The position numbers and the translations under genes are program-made. Below the pieces are notes generated by a model. That model had not been told where the DNA came from and ran no database searches. It worked only from the letters and a program-made list of their open reading frames with translations. This document shows positions 11,560-23,571 of a stretch of 64,000 nucleotides of DNA, piece after piece. The stretch is from Adiantum capillus-veneris (taxonomy: Eukaryota; Streptophyta; Polypodiopsida; Polypodiales; Pteridaceae), in NCBI GenBank assembly GCA_014529385.2, contig CM043953.1, positions 65,300,372 through 65,364,371 of the forward strand, given 5' to 3'. Within the stretch, counting starts at the first letter, position 1, and each line of letters opens with the position of its first letter.

Positions 11560-12275
11560 TGCTTCCCTCATGGTGAGTCTTGACAGGTGATCTGCCGGCT
11601 AGTGAGTTGTGCCTTTTTTTACCACAACTGTGAAGTCAAATTCAACTAGGATGATAAACCATCTTACTATCCTACCTATATTGCATGGCTTATTCACCAA
11701 TTAGAGTAAGGCTTGATGGTCTACGAAGAAGATAAACTTGTTAGCTAACAAGTAGTGTCGTAATTTCTTGATTGAATACACCATACCAAGACCTTCTCTT
11801 TTCATGTTTGTATAGTTCTTTTCCGTCAAGTTTAATTGTCTACTAGCATAGGAGATAGTAAAAGCCATTGTTCCTTCTCCCCGGTTGGGCTAAGATGCAA
11901 CCAATGGCATCACTTGAAGCATCAACATGTACATGGAACACATTGTTCCACTCTGGAGCTTTAAGTATTAGTGTCAAGCTCAAAGTGTGTTTAAGCTTTT
12001 GGTAGGATTCCTCACATTTATCAATCCATTGAAAGTGAGTGATAAGGCTATATATGGGTCAAGCAATTACCACATACATGTAGATAAATCTATGATAGTA
12101 ACCACAATGTCCCATAAATGCTTGCACTTCTTTGATGGTTGTTGGCCTAGCCATTTCCAAAATCAGTGCCACCTTCTCCATGTTTGTGGCTATACCATTT
12201 TTTGACTCAATATATCCAAGAATTTTGCTTTGTCTAACCATAAAAACGTATTTTTTAGGATTTAAGCAAATCCTA
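11560..12275 (-). pseudogene. RT C-terminus and RNase H of the decayed Ty3/gypsy element
   Basis: Frame 12295-12059 (its first codons lie in the copia LTR) carries the RT thumb and connection segment (KILGYIESKNGI, then VQAFMGHCGYYHRF). RNase H follows with a VDASSDAIGCIL segment, a frameshift near 11880, then YASRQLNLTEKNYT, FIFFVDHQALL and DHLSRL. In-frame stops within RNase H sit where Gln codons would fit. The copia element inserted at 12281-17276 separates this from the N-terminal RT half. Confidence 0.8.
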
Positions 12276-12280
12276 TATAG

Positions 12281-12507
12281 TGTTACCATATACATGTGGT
12301 AGTGATGTGTCTGAACACACTAGGACCATCCGGCCATTTTTTCCCTCTTTAGGAGGTTTTTTCCCCCGTGCATTGTATATACGCCCATCACTCTAGGGCT
12401 ATCTATCTTTCCATTGCACACTAAGTAACACACTCTCTATTGTGTGCGTTGAACTTCCTTCATCTTCTCCAAGCTGTGTGCGTTTCTCTGCAACCCTAAT
12501 TCCATCA
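12281..12507 (+). repeat. 5' LTR of copia element
   Basis: Starts TGTTACCATATAC and ends AATTCCATCA. It is the same length as the 3' copy. Differences cluster near its first 60 bases and last 50. Confidence 0.95.
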
Positions 12508-12509
12508 AT

Positions 12510-12521
12510 TGGTATCAGAGC
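12510..12521 (+). other. Primer binding site (initiator-Met tRNA)
   Basis: TGGTATCAGAGC lies two bases after the 5' LTR. Confidence 0.93.
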
Positions 12522-12679
12522 AGGTCACGTCCTCCTGGGCTTAGTCGCCAGTTGTCAGTGCCGTTTTCAGCATAACAGGTGCATTATAGTCTTCTACAGT
12601 TTGTGCTATATAGCACAGGTTATTCCCGCTCCGTTTCTCCTATTTTCGGGCAGTTTTCACATCAGGTGCAGCATTTACC

Positions 12680-15600
12680 ATGGCTGACAACAACAACACA
12701 GATGTGTTCAAGATGTTTGCTGCTGAGGACAGGTTGGATGGGGACAACTACCCTATGTGGGCTTATATGATGCAACATGTTCTTGTGTCAAAGGGTGTCT
12801 GGAACATTGTGCAGGGCATTGATGTACGTCCTGGTTCTGAGGATGTAGGCGATGTTGAGGATGTTGCAGGTCTTGCTGCAAGGATTGCAGCTGTTAGAGT
12901 TGTTTTGCCTACAGTAGAACAAGCTCGTTGGGATGTTAAGGATGCGCAGGCTCATGCATTGATTGGGTTGTCTGTGAAGCGCACCATTGTTCCTCACATC
13001 CATTCAGCAAAATCTGCAAAACAGGCTTGGGATATTTTAGCAGGTCTTTATGCAAGCCGCAATGAGGCTAAAATTGCTTTGCTGTGTAAAGAACTGGAGT
13101 CGAAGATTATGCATGAGGAAGATGATATGGACACTTTCCTTGCTAGTGTCAAGGATATCAATGAGCAGCTTATTTCTACAGGTGAAGTCATTTCAGACAG
13201 TTCCCTTGTGCAGACTGTTCTTGATGCGTTACCAGATTCCTACCAGACTTTTGCTAGTACTTGGAGACTGATGACCCAAGGAAATCCAGAAGTTGTCAAG
13301 TTTGATGCATTATGCACATTGCTGTTGCAAGAGTCACTGTCCAGAAAAAACAGGACTAGACAGCGTACAGTTGAACAGGCTTTTATTGCTTCTCAAAGAA
13401 AGGGTGGTAACAGCAATGCAGCCACTTCTTATGGTTCTGCTGCGAGTGGCAAAAATTATGTTCCTAATGCTTCTGCTGGCAGTACTTCGTCTGGAAATTC
13501 TGGTGATAAGGGCAAAAAGAAGATGCGTTGCCATTATTGTAAAGCCAATGATCACTTGATCAAGTCGTGTCCTAAGTTGAAGGCCAAAGAGGCTAAGAAG
13601 AAAGAGGGTGGTTCCAATGCAAATGCTGGTTCCACTACAAATGCAGCCATTGTTGAGTCTTCTGTGAAAGGAGACTGTGTTGCTGATGTTGATGTGGAAT
13701 GGGCTTTTAGTGCAGAGTGCACTTACAATCCTGCTGTCCATGATGCATGCTTGTCAGTTGCTGCAGATTCACATGTGTGGTATTTCGACAGTGGTGCTAC
13801 AAAGCACATTACCTCACATCGTGAATTGTTTACCTCTCTCGAGTCTGTCCCTCATGGGAATTCAGTCACTTGTGCCAACAATGCCTCTTATCCAGTTCAG
13901 GGAGTTGGAAAGATTGTGCTCACTGCTGCTAATGGCAGTTCCTTCACACTTGTTGATGCACTTTATGTACCTGGGATCAAGAAGAATCTCTTGTCTGTAT
14001 CCGCACTTGCTAGACTTGGACTTGTAGTCAAATTTGTGGATGAAAGATGTACACTTCATGATCTCAGTTTTGGTGATGAAATTGTTGCATCTGGGCTTTT
14101 GTGCCGTGGGCTGTATAAGCTCACTTTGTATGAAAAGTGTGGACAAAACTTTGCAAATGCTGTTGCAGATTTAAGGGCTATTTCAGATGCAAAACTATGG
14201 CATGCACGTTTTGGTCATCTGAATTTTGCCAGTTTGCTGCGTTTGCAGAAATCTGATATGGTTGCTTCTTTGCCACCTCTTGAAGCACCTGTCAAACATG
14301 TTTGTGAAGGCTGTATTTTGGGTAAGATGCAGCGTTCTAAATTTCCAAAGGATGGTTCAGTTCCGGCCACATGCAGGTTGCAGCTTGTGCATAGTGATGT
14401 TTGTGGGCCCATGCAAACTCCGTCCTTGGGCAATTACCTGTACTTCGTGACTTTCATTGATGGTTACTCCAAGCATGCATGGGTATTTACGCTTAAAGCG
14501 AAGTCCGAACTTTTTATGTGCTTCAAACAATTTATGGCTATGGCTGAAAATGTCTCGAAATATACTATGGGCAACCTCCGTTCCGATCGAGGGGGGGAGT
14601 ATATGTCTCATGAATTTAATGCATTTCTGGCTAGTCGTGGGATAAAACACCAATGTACAGTGCCTTATACACCTCAGCACAATGGTGTTGCTGAGAGGAA
14701 AAACAGGTCACTGACGGAAATGGCACGATGTATGGTCAAAAGTCAAGCTTTACCGCATTCTTTTTGGCTTGAGGCCATCATGTGTGCCACTTATGTACTT
14801 AACAGGTGTCCTACGAAAGCTTTGCAGTCTATTACTCCATATGAAGCATGGCATGATAGAAAGCCTTCTATTGAGCACATGCGTGTTTTTGGTTGTTTGG
14901 CATATGCTTTGGTGCCACAAGTGTAGCGCAGAAAATTGGATGATAAGGCTGTCAAATGTATTTTTGTTGGTTACTGTGCTGAAAGCAAAGGTTACAGGTT
15001 GTATCATCCGCAAACAAAACGTATTCTGGTTTCACGGGATGTAGTGTTTGTGGAAGATTTTGTTCAGCCCTTGTTGTCATGTACTAGAGACAGTAATGTA
15101 AGCTCACAGGACATTTATGACACTTTGTTGCCTCTTTTCAGTGGTGGAAATACGAATGTAAGTTCTAATGAGGCAAATGTACAGCCCCCATATATGGGGG
15201 TTTCTGAAAATGTCGTAGATCAGCCTATTACTGATGCAGATGTACATGATGTACTTGATGAGGAAAGGGCTGAAAATGAGCAGGCTAGAGGTATGCCAAA
15301 ATGGCTGGTGCACACTTTGCGTGACAGTAAATTGGATTCACCTTTGTCTAGTAGTACTCGTTCAGACTCTCGCCATGCATCTTATGCATCAAATTGTTAT
15401 GCTTTGGCTGTGTCTAGCTTACATGATGTTGAGGAGCCTCTGACCTTTGATGAAGCACAAAATTCAGAAAATTGGATGGCTGCCATGCAATCAGAATATG
15501 ATGCACTTATAGAAAATGACACATGGACTTTATGTGATTTGCCTCTTGGCAAAAAGGCCATTGGTACGAAGTGGGTTTACAAGTTGAAACGCAAGCCGGA

Positions 15601-16974
15601 TGGTGAGATCGATCGCCATAAGGCTCGACTTGTTGCAAAGGGTTATGCACAGCAAAAAGGCATAGATTATGGTGAGACTTTTGCTCCCACTTGTCGTATG
15701 ACTACTGTGCGTTTTCTATGTGCATTGGCAGCTCATTTTGGTTGGTATGTACATCAATCAGACATTGTTACTGCTTTCTTGAATGGTGACATATTTGAGG
15801 AAGTTTATGTAACGCAGCCTCGCGGTTTTGTCATAAAAGGACAAGAGGACAAAGTGTGCAAATGTAACAAGGCTTTGTATGGGTTGAAGCAATCTCCTCG
15901 TGCTTGGTATGAGAAAGCTGACACTCATTTGGTCAAACAAGGCTTTCGTAACAGTCCAACAGAAAGCACATTGTATGTAAAGCATGAGGGTGATGTATTT
16001 CTCATCGTGGTTCTTTATGTTGATGATTTGCTGATCACTGGACCAAATGAGAGACATATTGCTGAATTTAAGGCTAATCTGAATGTTACTTTCAAGATGA
16101 AAGATTTGGGGCTGTTGCATCATTATTTGGGTATACAGTTTAAGCAGTGTCATGGTGGTATTGCCTTGTGTCAGAAAAGTTACATAGAGACATTGCTATG
16201 TAAGTTTGGACTTGAGGATTGCAAACCTACTGCCACTCCCATGTAAACAGGTTTGAAGTTGAGTCTACATGATGCTGGTGATCCTGCTGATGTCACTCTT
16301 TACCAAACTGCTGTTGGCTGCCTCATTTATGTATGCAACACGAGGCCGAATATTCAGTTTGCAGTCTCACAGGTCAGCAGATTTATGCATAGCTCAGGGT
16401 CTAAGCATTGGCAGGCTGTCAAGAGGATTTTCCGCTACCTTAGTGGAACTTTACATGTTGGCTTGTTTTATCCCAAGGGGGGATCATTGCCGCCAGACTT
16501 ACATGCTTTTTCGGACTCAGATTGGGCTGGTTGTTTTGACACGCGAGTGTCCACAAGTGGTTTTTGTTTCATGCTTGGCAGTTCATGTATATCATGGTTG
16601 AGCAAGAAGCAACCTACTGTGGCCACTTCGAGTTGTGAGGCTGAGTACAGGGCAGTCTTCACAGCTACGGTTGAGTGTGTATGGCTCAGACGCCTTATCG
16701 CTGATTTGGGTGTTGGACAGGACACTGCCAACACTATCTACACTGACAGTCAGAGCGCATTGGCAGTTGCGAGAGGAACCCAGTTTTTCATGCTCGCACA
16801 AAGCACATTGAGGTGCATTACCACTATGTCAGGGAGAGGCTCTCAGCAGGAGAGATCAGCTTGGCTTATGTGCCAACACAGGACAACCTTGCAGATCTTT
16901 TCACAAAGGCATTGTCTCGTGAGAAGCTTGAAGCTTTCCGCAAAGCTTTGGGCTTACTCCCCTTTGTGGACTGA
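12680..16974 (+). pseudogene. Copia Gag-Pol polyprotein, interrupted by two stops and one frameshift
   Basis: From ATG 12680 one frame runs to 16,770 apart from TAG at 14924-14926 and TAA at 16244-16246. A frameshift near 16772 then moves the RNase H tail to another frame, ending at TGA 16972-16974. Visible parts are: gag with zinc knuckle CHYCKANDHLIKSC (about residue 283); protease FDSGA (about residue 370); the pre-integrase HHCC region (LWHARFGHLN, CEGCILGK); integrase core (HSDVCGPM, SDRGGEY, then HNGVAERKNR); RT with KWVYKLKRKPDG and YVDDLLITG (near 16015); RNase H with SDSDWAGC, CEAEYRA and TDSQSALAVAR. Both stops are one C-to-T step from Gln codons. The length is normal for a plant copia polyprotein. 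Not translatable as it stands. Confidence 0.93.
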
Positions 16975-17039
16975 TCCTGTCCTCAGGGCATGCCACTTCC
17001 CTTTACTCATGTGCCAGCTCTCGTTCACCGCATCACTCC

Positions 17040-17048
17040 AGGGGGGAT
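17040..17048 (+). other. Polypurine tract of copia element
   Basis: AGGGGGGAT lies directly before the 3' LTR. Confidence 0.85.
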
Positions 17049-17049
17049 T

Positions 17050-17276
17050 TGTTACCATATACATGTGGTAGTGATGTGTGTGAACACGCTAGAACCGCCG
17101 GGGAATTTTTTCCCTCTTTAGGAGGTTTTTTCCCCCGTGCATTGTATATACGCCCATCACTCTAGGGCTATCTATCTTTCCATTGCACACTAAGTAACAC
17201 ACTCTCTATTGTGTGCCTTGAGCTTCCTTTGTCTTCTCCAAGCTGTGTGCGTTTCTCTGCAACCCTAATTCCAACA
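17050..17276 (+). repeat. 3' LTR of copia element
   Basis: 227 bp, starting TGTTACCATATAC and ending AATTCCAACA. It is followed by the TATAG target duplication. Confidence 0.95.
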
Positions 17277-17281
17277 TATAG

Positions 17282-18000
17282 ATGGCATTTCTCAAAGACA
17301 CATTGTAAGTGTTTGAAATGACTTTCTTGTTCTATGGAATGCACACAAAGATCATCCATGTATACTTCCAAGAACTTCCGCAGATACTCCTTAAAGGCAT
17401 GGCTCATTAACCTTTGGAATGATGTCGGTGCATTGGTCAATCCAAAAGGCATTACTCGATAAGCAAAAATTCCCCACTCCGTGGCAAAGACCATTTTATG
17501 TTGGTCCTTAGGATCAATAGTCATTTGGTTGTATCTAGAGAATCCATCTAAAAAGCTATAGGCTTCCTTGCCAGCTATTTGTTCTAGCACGTGATTAGTG
17601 ATGGGAAGAGGATAGTTATCACGTATGGTAGTGGAGCTCATCTTTTTGATATTTACACACACTCGAAGTTTTCTATTCTTTTTAGGGACCACTACAATTG
17701 GTGATACCCAATCTGTGTGTTCTATTTCATAGATAAACTCAGCCTCCTTGAGTTTCTCTATCTCTTCCTTGATTTTCTTGGCAAAGGTCTCATTATAGGT
17801 GTATGGTCTTTGTCTACTTGGCTTAACGTCATCTCTCATAGGGATAGTGTGTTGGCATATGGCTGGATCCACCCCTTTGAGATCTTTATAAGACCATGCA
17901 AAAACATCCCTGTATTCTTTTAACATTCCCATGAGAATATCTTCTTCTTCTTGTGATAAACCTTGGCTATGTATGCCACTTTTGGCTCTTCTCTAGGGTT
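17282..18000 (-). pseudogene. Reverse transcriptase N-terminal half of the decayed Ty3/gypsy element
   Basis: Frame 17932-17168 covers RT from RDVFAWSYKDLKG through ICQHTIPM, VPKKNRKLRVCVNIKKM, FSRYNQMTIDP, MPFGLTNAPTSFQRLM and the polymerase motif VYMDDLCVHS. The last codons to 17168 lie in the copia LTR and are not part of the gene. Upstream of 17932 the frame continues (VAYIAKGLSQEEEDILM) to about 18000, after which similarity is lost. No gag or protease lies upstream where they would be expected. The open stretch is long for such an old element. Confidence 0.88.
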
Positions 18001-18311
18001 GACAAGGTGGCATTTTTTGGCCCTTCATAGGACTTTCCTGATTCTATTGATTGTCACAAGGGTTGCTCTACAATGATCCTGCGATCTTGTAAAGTGTATT
18101 TCTTATAATGCGTTGAAAAACTAATTCTCCTGATTTATCACTATCTGGTTCCATTTTCGTGGTCCATACTTATTTCAAGGTTCATTTCAGCTCTTTGTAT
18201 TTTGCTTTTTGCTCCGTCTTGGTCATCAGAGGTTCTTTCTCCAGGCTCGACAAGGTCAATTCATTTGGCTTTTTTTGGCCCTTCATAGGACTTTCCCGGT
18301 TCTATTGATTG
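18001..18311. repeat. Diverged direct repeat pair
   Basis: A segment around TTTGGCCCTTCATAGGACTT occurs at about 18001-18051 and 18248-18311, each starting GACAAGGT and ending TTCTATTGATTG. It suggests a tandem duplication with a period near 250 bp. Confidence 0.75.
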
Positions 18312-18792
18312 CTCACATGTTTATATTTTGCATATCCAAGTTGCTAGATTACCATTGCCAGAGTTTGATTATTGGACTTATCGAAAAAAATTCTTAAAAA
18401 TATTTTTGGCTTTTTTCCTATTTAAGGAATTGCAAGCACTTGGGTTCACTCTGACTATAGTGGAAGATTGGTGGCGGCTAGCATTGGCCCAAAATGTCAT
18501 AAAATCTAATATCTAACTAACCCAAATGATTTTCTCATATTAAATTGATCACTTAATGTGGGAGAATAAACGGGAACAAGTGTTAAGATATAGGTATGTG
18601 CTTTTAGATCTATCTCAACACGGGGCCAATGTAAAGGGGCCCAAAAGGGAGATGGTCTATCAAAGAGCAAGGCTAACCAATGGAGCATAAGACCTTAGGG
18701 TTAGCTTCATTGAAGACCTCCAATAAATGTGTGTAAAAGTCCTTTTGACCTTAAGCAAGCTAGGGCTGAGCTTGAGGTGGGAACCCGGCCCA

Positions 18793-18965
18793 AGCTCGAG
18801 GTGCTTGTCCTGCTTGAGGTGCTTGTCATGCTTGAGGTGTTTTTCATGCTTGAGGTGCTTGATTAAGATGCTTGAGGTGCTTGACTGGCTCCATGCTTGA
18901 GGTGCTTGACTTGCTGCATGATTAAGGTACTTGAGGTGCCTTGAGAAGCTTGCCTGAGATGCTTG
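18793..18965. repeat. Minisatellite with core GCTTGAGGTGCTTG
   Basis: About nine imperfect units built on GCTTGAGGTGCTTG with variable spacers are visible. On the minus strand it reads as a Leu-Lys-His-rich repeat, which I regard as a repeat artefact and not a protein. Confidence 0.85.
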
Positions 18966-19138
18966 TGGGAACACCCCCTAGTTCAAGTGCTTTGTCATGC
19001 TTGATGAGTAAGGTGCTTGATCACCTAAAGTCAAAATCATTCCTACAAGAGGGGGGGCGAGCCCTTTTCCTAGGAGCTAGAGAGAGAACACCCACTCACA
19101 CACACAAGGGAAGCCCCAACTTGAAGAGGCAGCAAGGA

Positions 19139-19365
19139 CACATGTCAGGCCCCTACCCATGTTACCTTCATGTGTTGCTTGAAGCCTATTGGCTAAGCTT
19201 CAAAGGGGTCCAATGATAAATTACATGAATTATCTAATTGTTTTAGCATTTATCAAGTCCTCTCTCTCAAAGGGGAAAGGGGGACACTTGTCCCAAGGCT
19301 ACCCATGTTGCTTGTAATGGCTCCTGCTTGTGATTGGCTAGGCCTGGAGGGGTCCAATGAGCTTC
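19139..19365. repeat. Pair of diverged ~80-bp repeats
   Basis: Segments 19139-19216 and 19286-19365 share CTACCCATGTT, ATTGGCTA and GGGGTCCAATGA in the same order. No gene is visible from 18,400 to 20,340. Confidence 0.6.
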
Positions 19366-20345
19366 AGGCATGAGCTACAAGGGGGGGTCGACCCAAGCAA
19401 GCTAGGGGGGTGCCTAGGGGGTATACTCACCCACACACACTCACAATCACTCTCATTGTGTGCTATGCAAAGTGCAAGAGCTCCCTCTCCAAGCAAGTAG
19501 AGGTTGAGAGCCTACACCAACACTCTTGGCTATGGAGTGCAAATCCAACCAAGAGCCATGCTTCAATGCTTAAGCTTGCCATCTCCTTCTTCTTCATTAC
19601 TATGCTATTATGTATGCTAGCAACAAGAGTATGATAAGTGAGGAACTAATTCTTTCTCCTACGAAATGTTTCTTCTTCCTCTTCCCTACCCTCATTCCCT
19701 GCTAGCTCTCTCCACCTTGGAAGGTGTTTGAGGTCTTGGGACTGAGGCTTGGGATAGTTAAAGCTTTCTTCAAGTTTATGTTATGTTTGTGGTGCATGAA
19801 GCCTTCCATCTTCATGGCATCACCTAGGTCACAAGGAACACAAAGACTGTATTGTAACAAGTCTCTCTTTATGGGAGAAATCATAATACAAATGCCTATT
19901 GGAGGGGGGACCGGCTCCACATAAATCCGGTCCTCAATTGTTGTCATGTTCTCTAAACTCTCTCTCTTGCAAAAGTATTGTCTATGCCAAGTTAACTAAT
20001 TGCTATGATTATGTTGCTATCTTCAATTATGTCTACCCGCTATGCTCACAAAATCATTTCTTGAAAGTACTCTCATTAAATTCCGCTATTCTCAAATTGA
20101 ATAGGCAAATTCCATTACACAAAAAGTGGGCATTAAAGGTAAGGCCAATAATTATTTATTATCAAAAAAGTAAGTTAACACGTAAAAATAGGAGGAACAC
20201 TTTGAAGTAATCGAACAAGCTACAACAAAGCTTTCTCTCTCTATTTCGTTGACTACTATAGAAGAGACAAAGGAGGTTAAGTCAATGTGGATAGGGGAGG
20301 TGTCGTGAGAGGAGGAGGAGCCAAACAGAAGGAGCTTAGAGCCAT

Positions 20346-20371
20346 ACTCTCTCTCTCTCTCTCTCCCCCCC

Positions 20372-20402
<31 letters not shown>

Positions 20403-20404
20403 AA
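20346..20404. repeat. (CT)n / poly-C (~28) / poly-A (~12) tract
   Basis: CT units run directly into about 28 C and then about 12 A. Homopolymers of this kind are also prone to assembly error. Confidence 0.95.
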
Positions 20405-20508
20405 CCAAAGGAGAGAAGCCTTGTAGGGTTTTCTGAATCATGAGTTAGTGAAGAGAGAAGGCTTAGCCCATGCACCCAATTTGCATAGTTATGACTAGAG
20501 AAGTACCC

Positions 20509-20670
20509 AAGTTGTTTCCTAGGTATTGTGGACCTTTCACAATACTTTAAAAGGTAGTTGAAGTTGCTTACAAGCTACAATGACTTGCTAGTTGCCTACA
20601 AGTTTTCTCCCAAGTATTGTTGACCTTTCACAATATACTAAAACATAATTGAAGTTGCCCACAAGTTACA
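20509..20670. repeat. Tandem repeat, period 91 bp, two copies
   Basis: The shared word GACCTTTCACAATA occurs at 20531 and 20622 with similar flanks (TTGAAGTTGC, ACAAG). The two copies are diverged. Confidence 0.75.
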
Positions 20671-20699
20671 CTTTCTTGGTAATTTGCGTGTCTATTTGG

Positions 20700-22149
20700 T
20701 GTTCCATGTGGCAGAGAATGTGTTGTGGTTGACACAATTGTCTTAGTAGGATTGTCAGATCATTTATAGCATCAGGGCCACAGAGCATAGGTGGCAGGTG
20801 TAGGTAGGGTGCCTAGTGCACACTGCTTTTGCATAGGTTGGGATAGAGTCTACACGGGGTTGAGGAGGCCTATACGGCCATATGGAGTGTAGCTCTGTAC
20901 ATCAAAGCCTTGAGTCTTGTCCGGCCAAGCGTGAACGACAAGGTCAAAGTCTTTATAAGATGGACTCCTATGGTTGGGTGGTCATACTATTGCAGTGCTC
21001 CCACGTTTGCACTCTCAAGAAGGGCTCTCCACGAGAGGCTTTAAAGGCCTAGGATTTCGCCTTACATTTCAAGAACTTATTGAGCCTCTAAATTATCATG
21101 AGCAAAGTATTTGACAACATGTTGCAAACAAGTACTTGTCCATTGGAAGGACAGATGCGAAGAAGGTTCCACTAGACAAATAAGAGTGTTCTGAAGAAAT
21201 TTTTTTCCCACTTTTGCTTTTGAGGTTGAAAACTCTTCCATAAGGAGGGAGCTATAGGATAAAAGTCCTGTAGGAGGTAGCCCTTACGAAGTTGGCAATT
21301 CAGGGGATATCCATAAGCAAGGGCCTATAAATATGCCGACTGGGTGGAGATAAACCTTCTTATGAAAATATCTACTTTTTGGAAGATGTGCACAACTTGC
21401 CTCTACTATCCTTGTTGTAATGTGCTGAGAGGGAGTTCAAGTGCCGTAAAGTTTATTTGTTATCGCCGATTTTGTGTCACCCATTTGCTTGATCGATTGA
21501 AACTCTACCCACTTTCATGTAGGTTACAAAGGCCTTCTTAAAAAACTCAACCTTGGGGGTGAGATTTGCAAAAATTGCCTATCATATTGTGACCTTTAAA
21601 GATAGCTCCTGGAAACCTGATAGGGGGTGTCTATCAAGGACCATCTAACCTAGAGACATAAGCCCGTAGCACACTTGCATCTTCAATCACCTTTGTTGCA
21701 GTCTAGATCCATGTCCACTTCTTGAAGCACCCTCTAGAATCAAGCACCACCTCTCAACTGGTTATTGCGGTGGCAATTAACAAGCATCTCTAAATGACAC
21801 GCAAAGAAAATTCGCTTTTATGGCGTCTATGGGAGCCTGCTCTTAGCCACCCAAAAATAAACTTTTTGAGCCGTTGACCCATACATGTGAGCATAAATAA
21901 TAATGTTTTATTTTTTGCATTTGAACTTGCAATCACAGCTACAGTGCAAGGTAGTAAGCGACAACGCGCGAAAATGCTGCGATGGATCATTGTGAGGAGG
22001 CGCCAGCATTGTGGAGACCAACGATAAGTCGCTCTCCCCGCTGGCCTTCCTGCTTCCCGTTCGTCTCTGCGTAGCTGCGCTAGGGTTATGTTCACGTTGT
22101 TGCGCGGAAAGCAAGCCGTCACCATAGCCAGGCTCTCACATTCCCACAT
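20700..22149. other. No gene recognised
   Basis: Short open frames are present on both strands (for example 22149-21790 minus) but show no recognisable motif. No repeat pair was seen here. Confidence 0.5.
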
Positions 22150-22392
22150 TTATTTCCACAGGTATGCCCAGATCTGCTCTCTCAGCGCCCTTTTTGCCCG
22201 TTCTTCACTCAAAACATGAACAATGACGGGCTTGAACGGCACAGGAAAAGCCTCAGTCAACGGTCGAGTAGAGAATGAGACGTTACTTCTGCTCAAAGTT
22301 TGAGAAGAGGCTGGTGAGAAGCTGGTTGTGAACTTGAGATTTCCAGAGTCAGATACTGGAATGAAATGCTTATTCGTCCCATACAAGGGCAC
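22150..22392 (-). CDS. Candidate divergent first exon or small hypothetical protein
   Basis: An 80-codon frame starts at ATG 22392 on the minus strand, 141 bp from the divergent ATG of the hydrolase gene. Its base composition is more gene-like than the flanks. The product is Ser/Thr-rich in its first half, which would suit an organelle-targeting peptide, and ends with basic and Trp residues (KRALREQIWAYLWK). I do not recognise it. It could be a complete small protein, the first exon of a gene running leftward, or chance. No motif supports a function. Confidence 0.25.
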   Translation of the reverse strand: MPLYGTNKHFIPVSDSGNLKFTTSFSPASSQTLSRSNVSFSTRPLTEAFPVPFKPVIVHVLSEERAKRALREQIWAYLWK

Positions 22393-22533
22393 AGAGGAAG
22401 ACGGAGAGCCAAAGAGATGAAGCTAAGCTATTATTGAGGATCATGGGTGCCTTTCTTTCTTTGGTGTTGCAAACTTGAAACGTCAAAATTTTCAAACCAA
22501 GTGAGGGCTGTTTCCAGGCGAAGAAATTTTCTC
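22393..22533. promoter_or_regulatory. Upstream region and 5' UTR of the hydrolase gene
   Basis: Position directly before the hydrolase start codon makes this the 5' UTR and probably part of the promoter. If the minus-strand frame at 22150-22392 is real, it is a head-to-head shared promoter. No TATA box is evident. Confidence 0.35.
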
Positions 22534-22571
22534 ATGGAGCAACTAGTCAACTTTGTCATTCGCCCTCCCAG
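22534..22571 (+). CDS. Hydrolase exon 1
   Basis: The ATG, twelve full codons and two bases of an Arg codon end at donor GTGTGA. The peptide [12 protein letters not shown] matches the family's N-terminus, which fixes the start. The phase (2 bases) fits exon 2, which begins with G. Confidence 0.88.
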
Positions 22572-23406
22572 GTGTGACATTTTACATATATGGCAGTGTT
22601 CTTTGTTGAATTTTTATATTTGGAATTTCTCTATCAGACAAACAGCTTCAAGGTCATGTTGGAGGCAGACTTTGTTGGCTTACTTTATTAGAGTGACTTC
22701 TTGCAATGTAATGACTCTTAGAATGTGTATATGTCGCACAAGGAGAAGGTGGTGTGAATCCGATCTTCTTGTACTACTTGGTTGACACAATAGCATTGGG
22801 AACTTTTCTCGTCAAGAAAGCTAGCGACTAGACTTTTGAAATTCCTTCAGGACGCTTTGTCATCCCCAGATCCTTGGACTTGTGTACTTAGGATCCTAGA
22901 GGGGGTAGAGTTTTCAGGGTCATCGTTTGGGTTTCTCGCCTAGGTCTAATCTAGGGAGAGAGGGCTACGATGGACCTTGTGAGCCTATCTTTTGTGTAGA
23001 GGTCTTGAGAATTGCTCATTTTTTGTTCGCATGGCCATTTATATGCCACTTGTAGAAGCTACTCATTTTAGGCCTGTGACTTTTCATATCCCCATTTTTG
23101 TGGGAATTGGGTACTATATAGGAGTCACACAGCTAGGTTGCATCCTATATGAGGGAGAAGGGGGCACTTTGTAGCCGGTCACATGTTTAAAAGCATGGAA
23201 ATCATCAAATATATGATATCTTTAGCTGTGTTGGAGTTTTGGCATCTCAAGTGAACTGCCCAATGTGATCGCATTATTTAGTTTGGCTTTTAGGTATTTA
23301 TTTTACTTATTTGTCAAAGTCTGGGTAGGGCAATTCACTGAGGTTGCTATGTAAGCAACCCTTAGTCCCCATTGTATTATTATAAGTTCATTGCCAAGGT
23401 TGGTTG

Positions 23407-23467
<61 letters not shown>

Positions 23468-23498
23468 CTTTCTCCCCTTGGCCAAGGTTGGTTGGTTG

Positions 23499-23571
<73 letters not shown>

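Larger units (their letters stand above)
12281..17276 (+). mobile_element. Ty1/copia retrotransposon, structurally complete but with a broken reading frame
   Basis: LTRs of 227 bp each lie at 12281-12507 and 17050-17276, with TG...CA ends. The target duplication TATAG is at 12276-12280 and 17277-17281. A primer site (TGGTATCAGAGC, 12510-12521) and a polypurine tract (17040-17048) are in place. The domain order is gag, protease, integrase, RT, RNase H, as in copia. By eye the two LTRs differ at about 13 of 227 positions, so the insertion is not recent. It sits inside the RT gene of an antisense gypsy element. Confidence 0.96.

Noticed and set aside
12788-16801. Minus-strand frames within the copia element
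   Set aside because: They are shadows of the polyprotein on the plus strand.
21790-22149. 119-codon minus-strand frame
   Set aside because: No motif, no clear link to the frame at 22150-22392, and an overlapping 68-codon frame in another phase is just as open.
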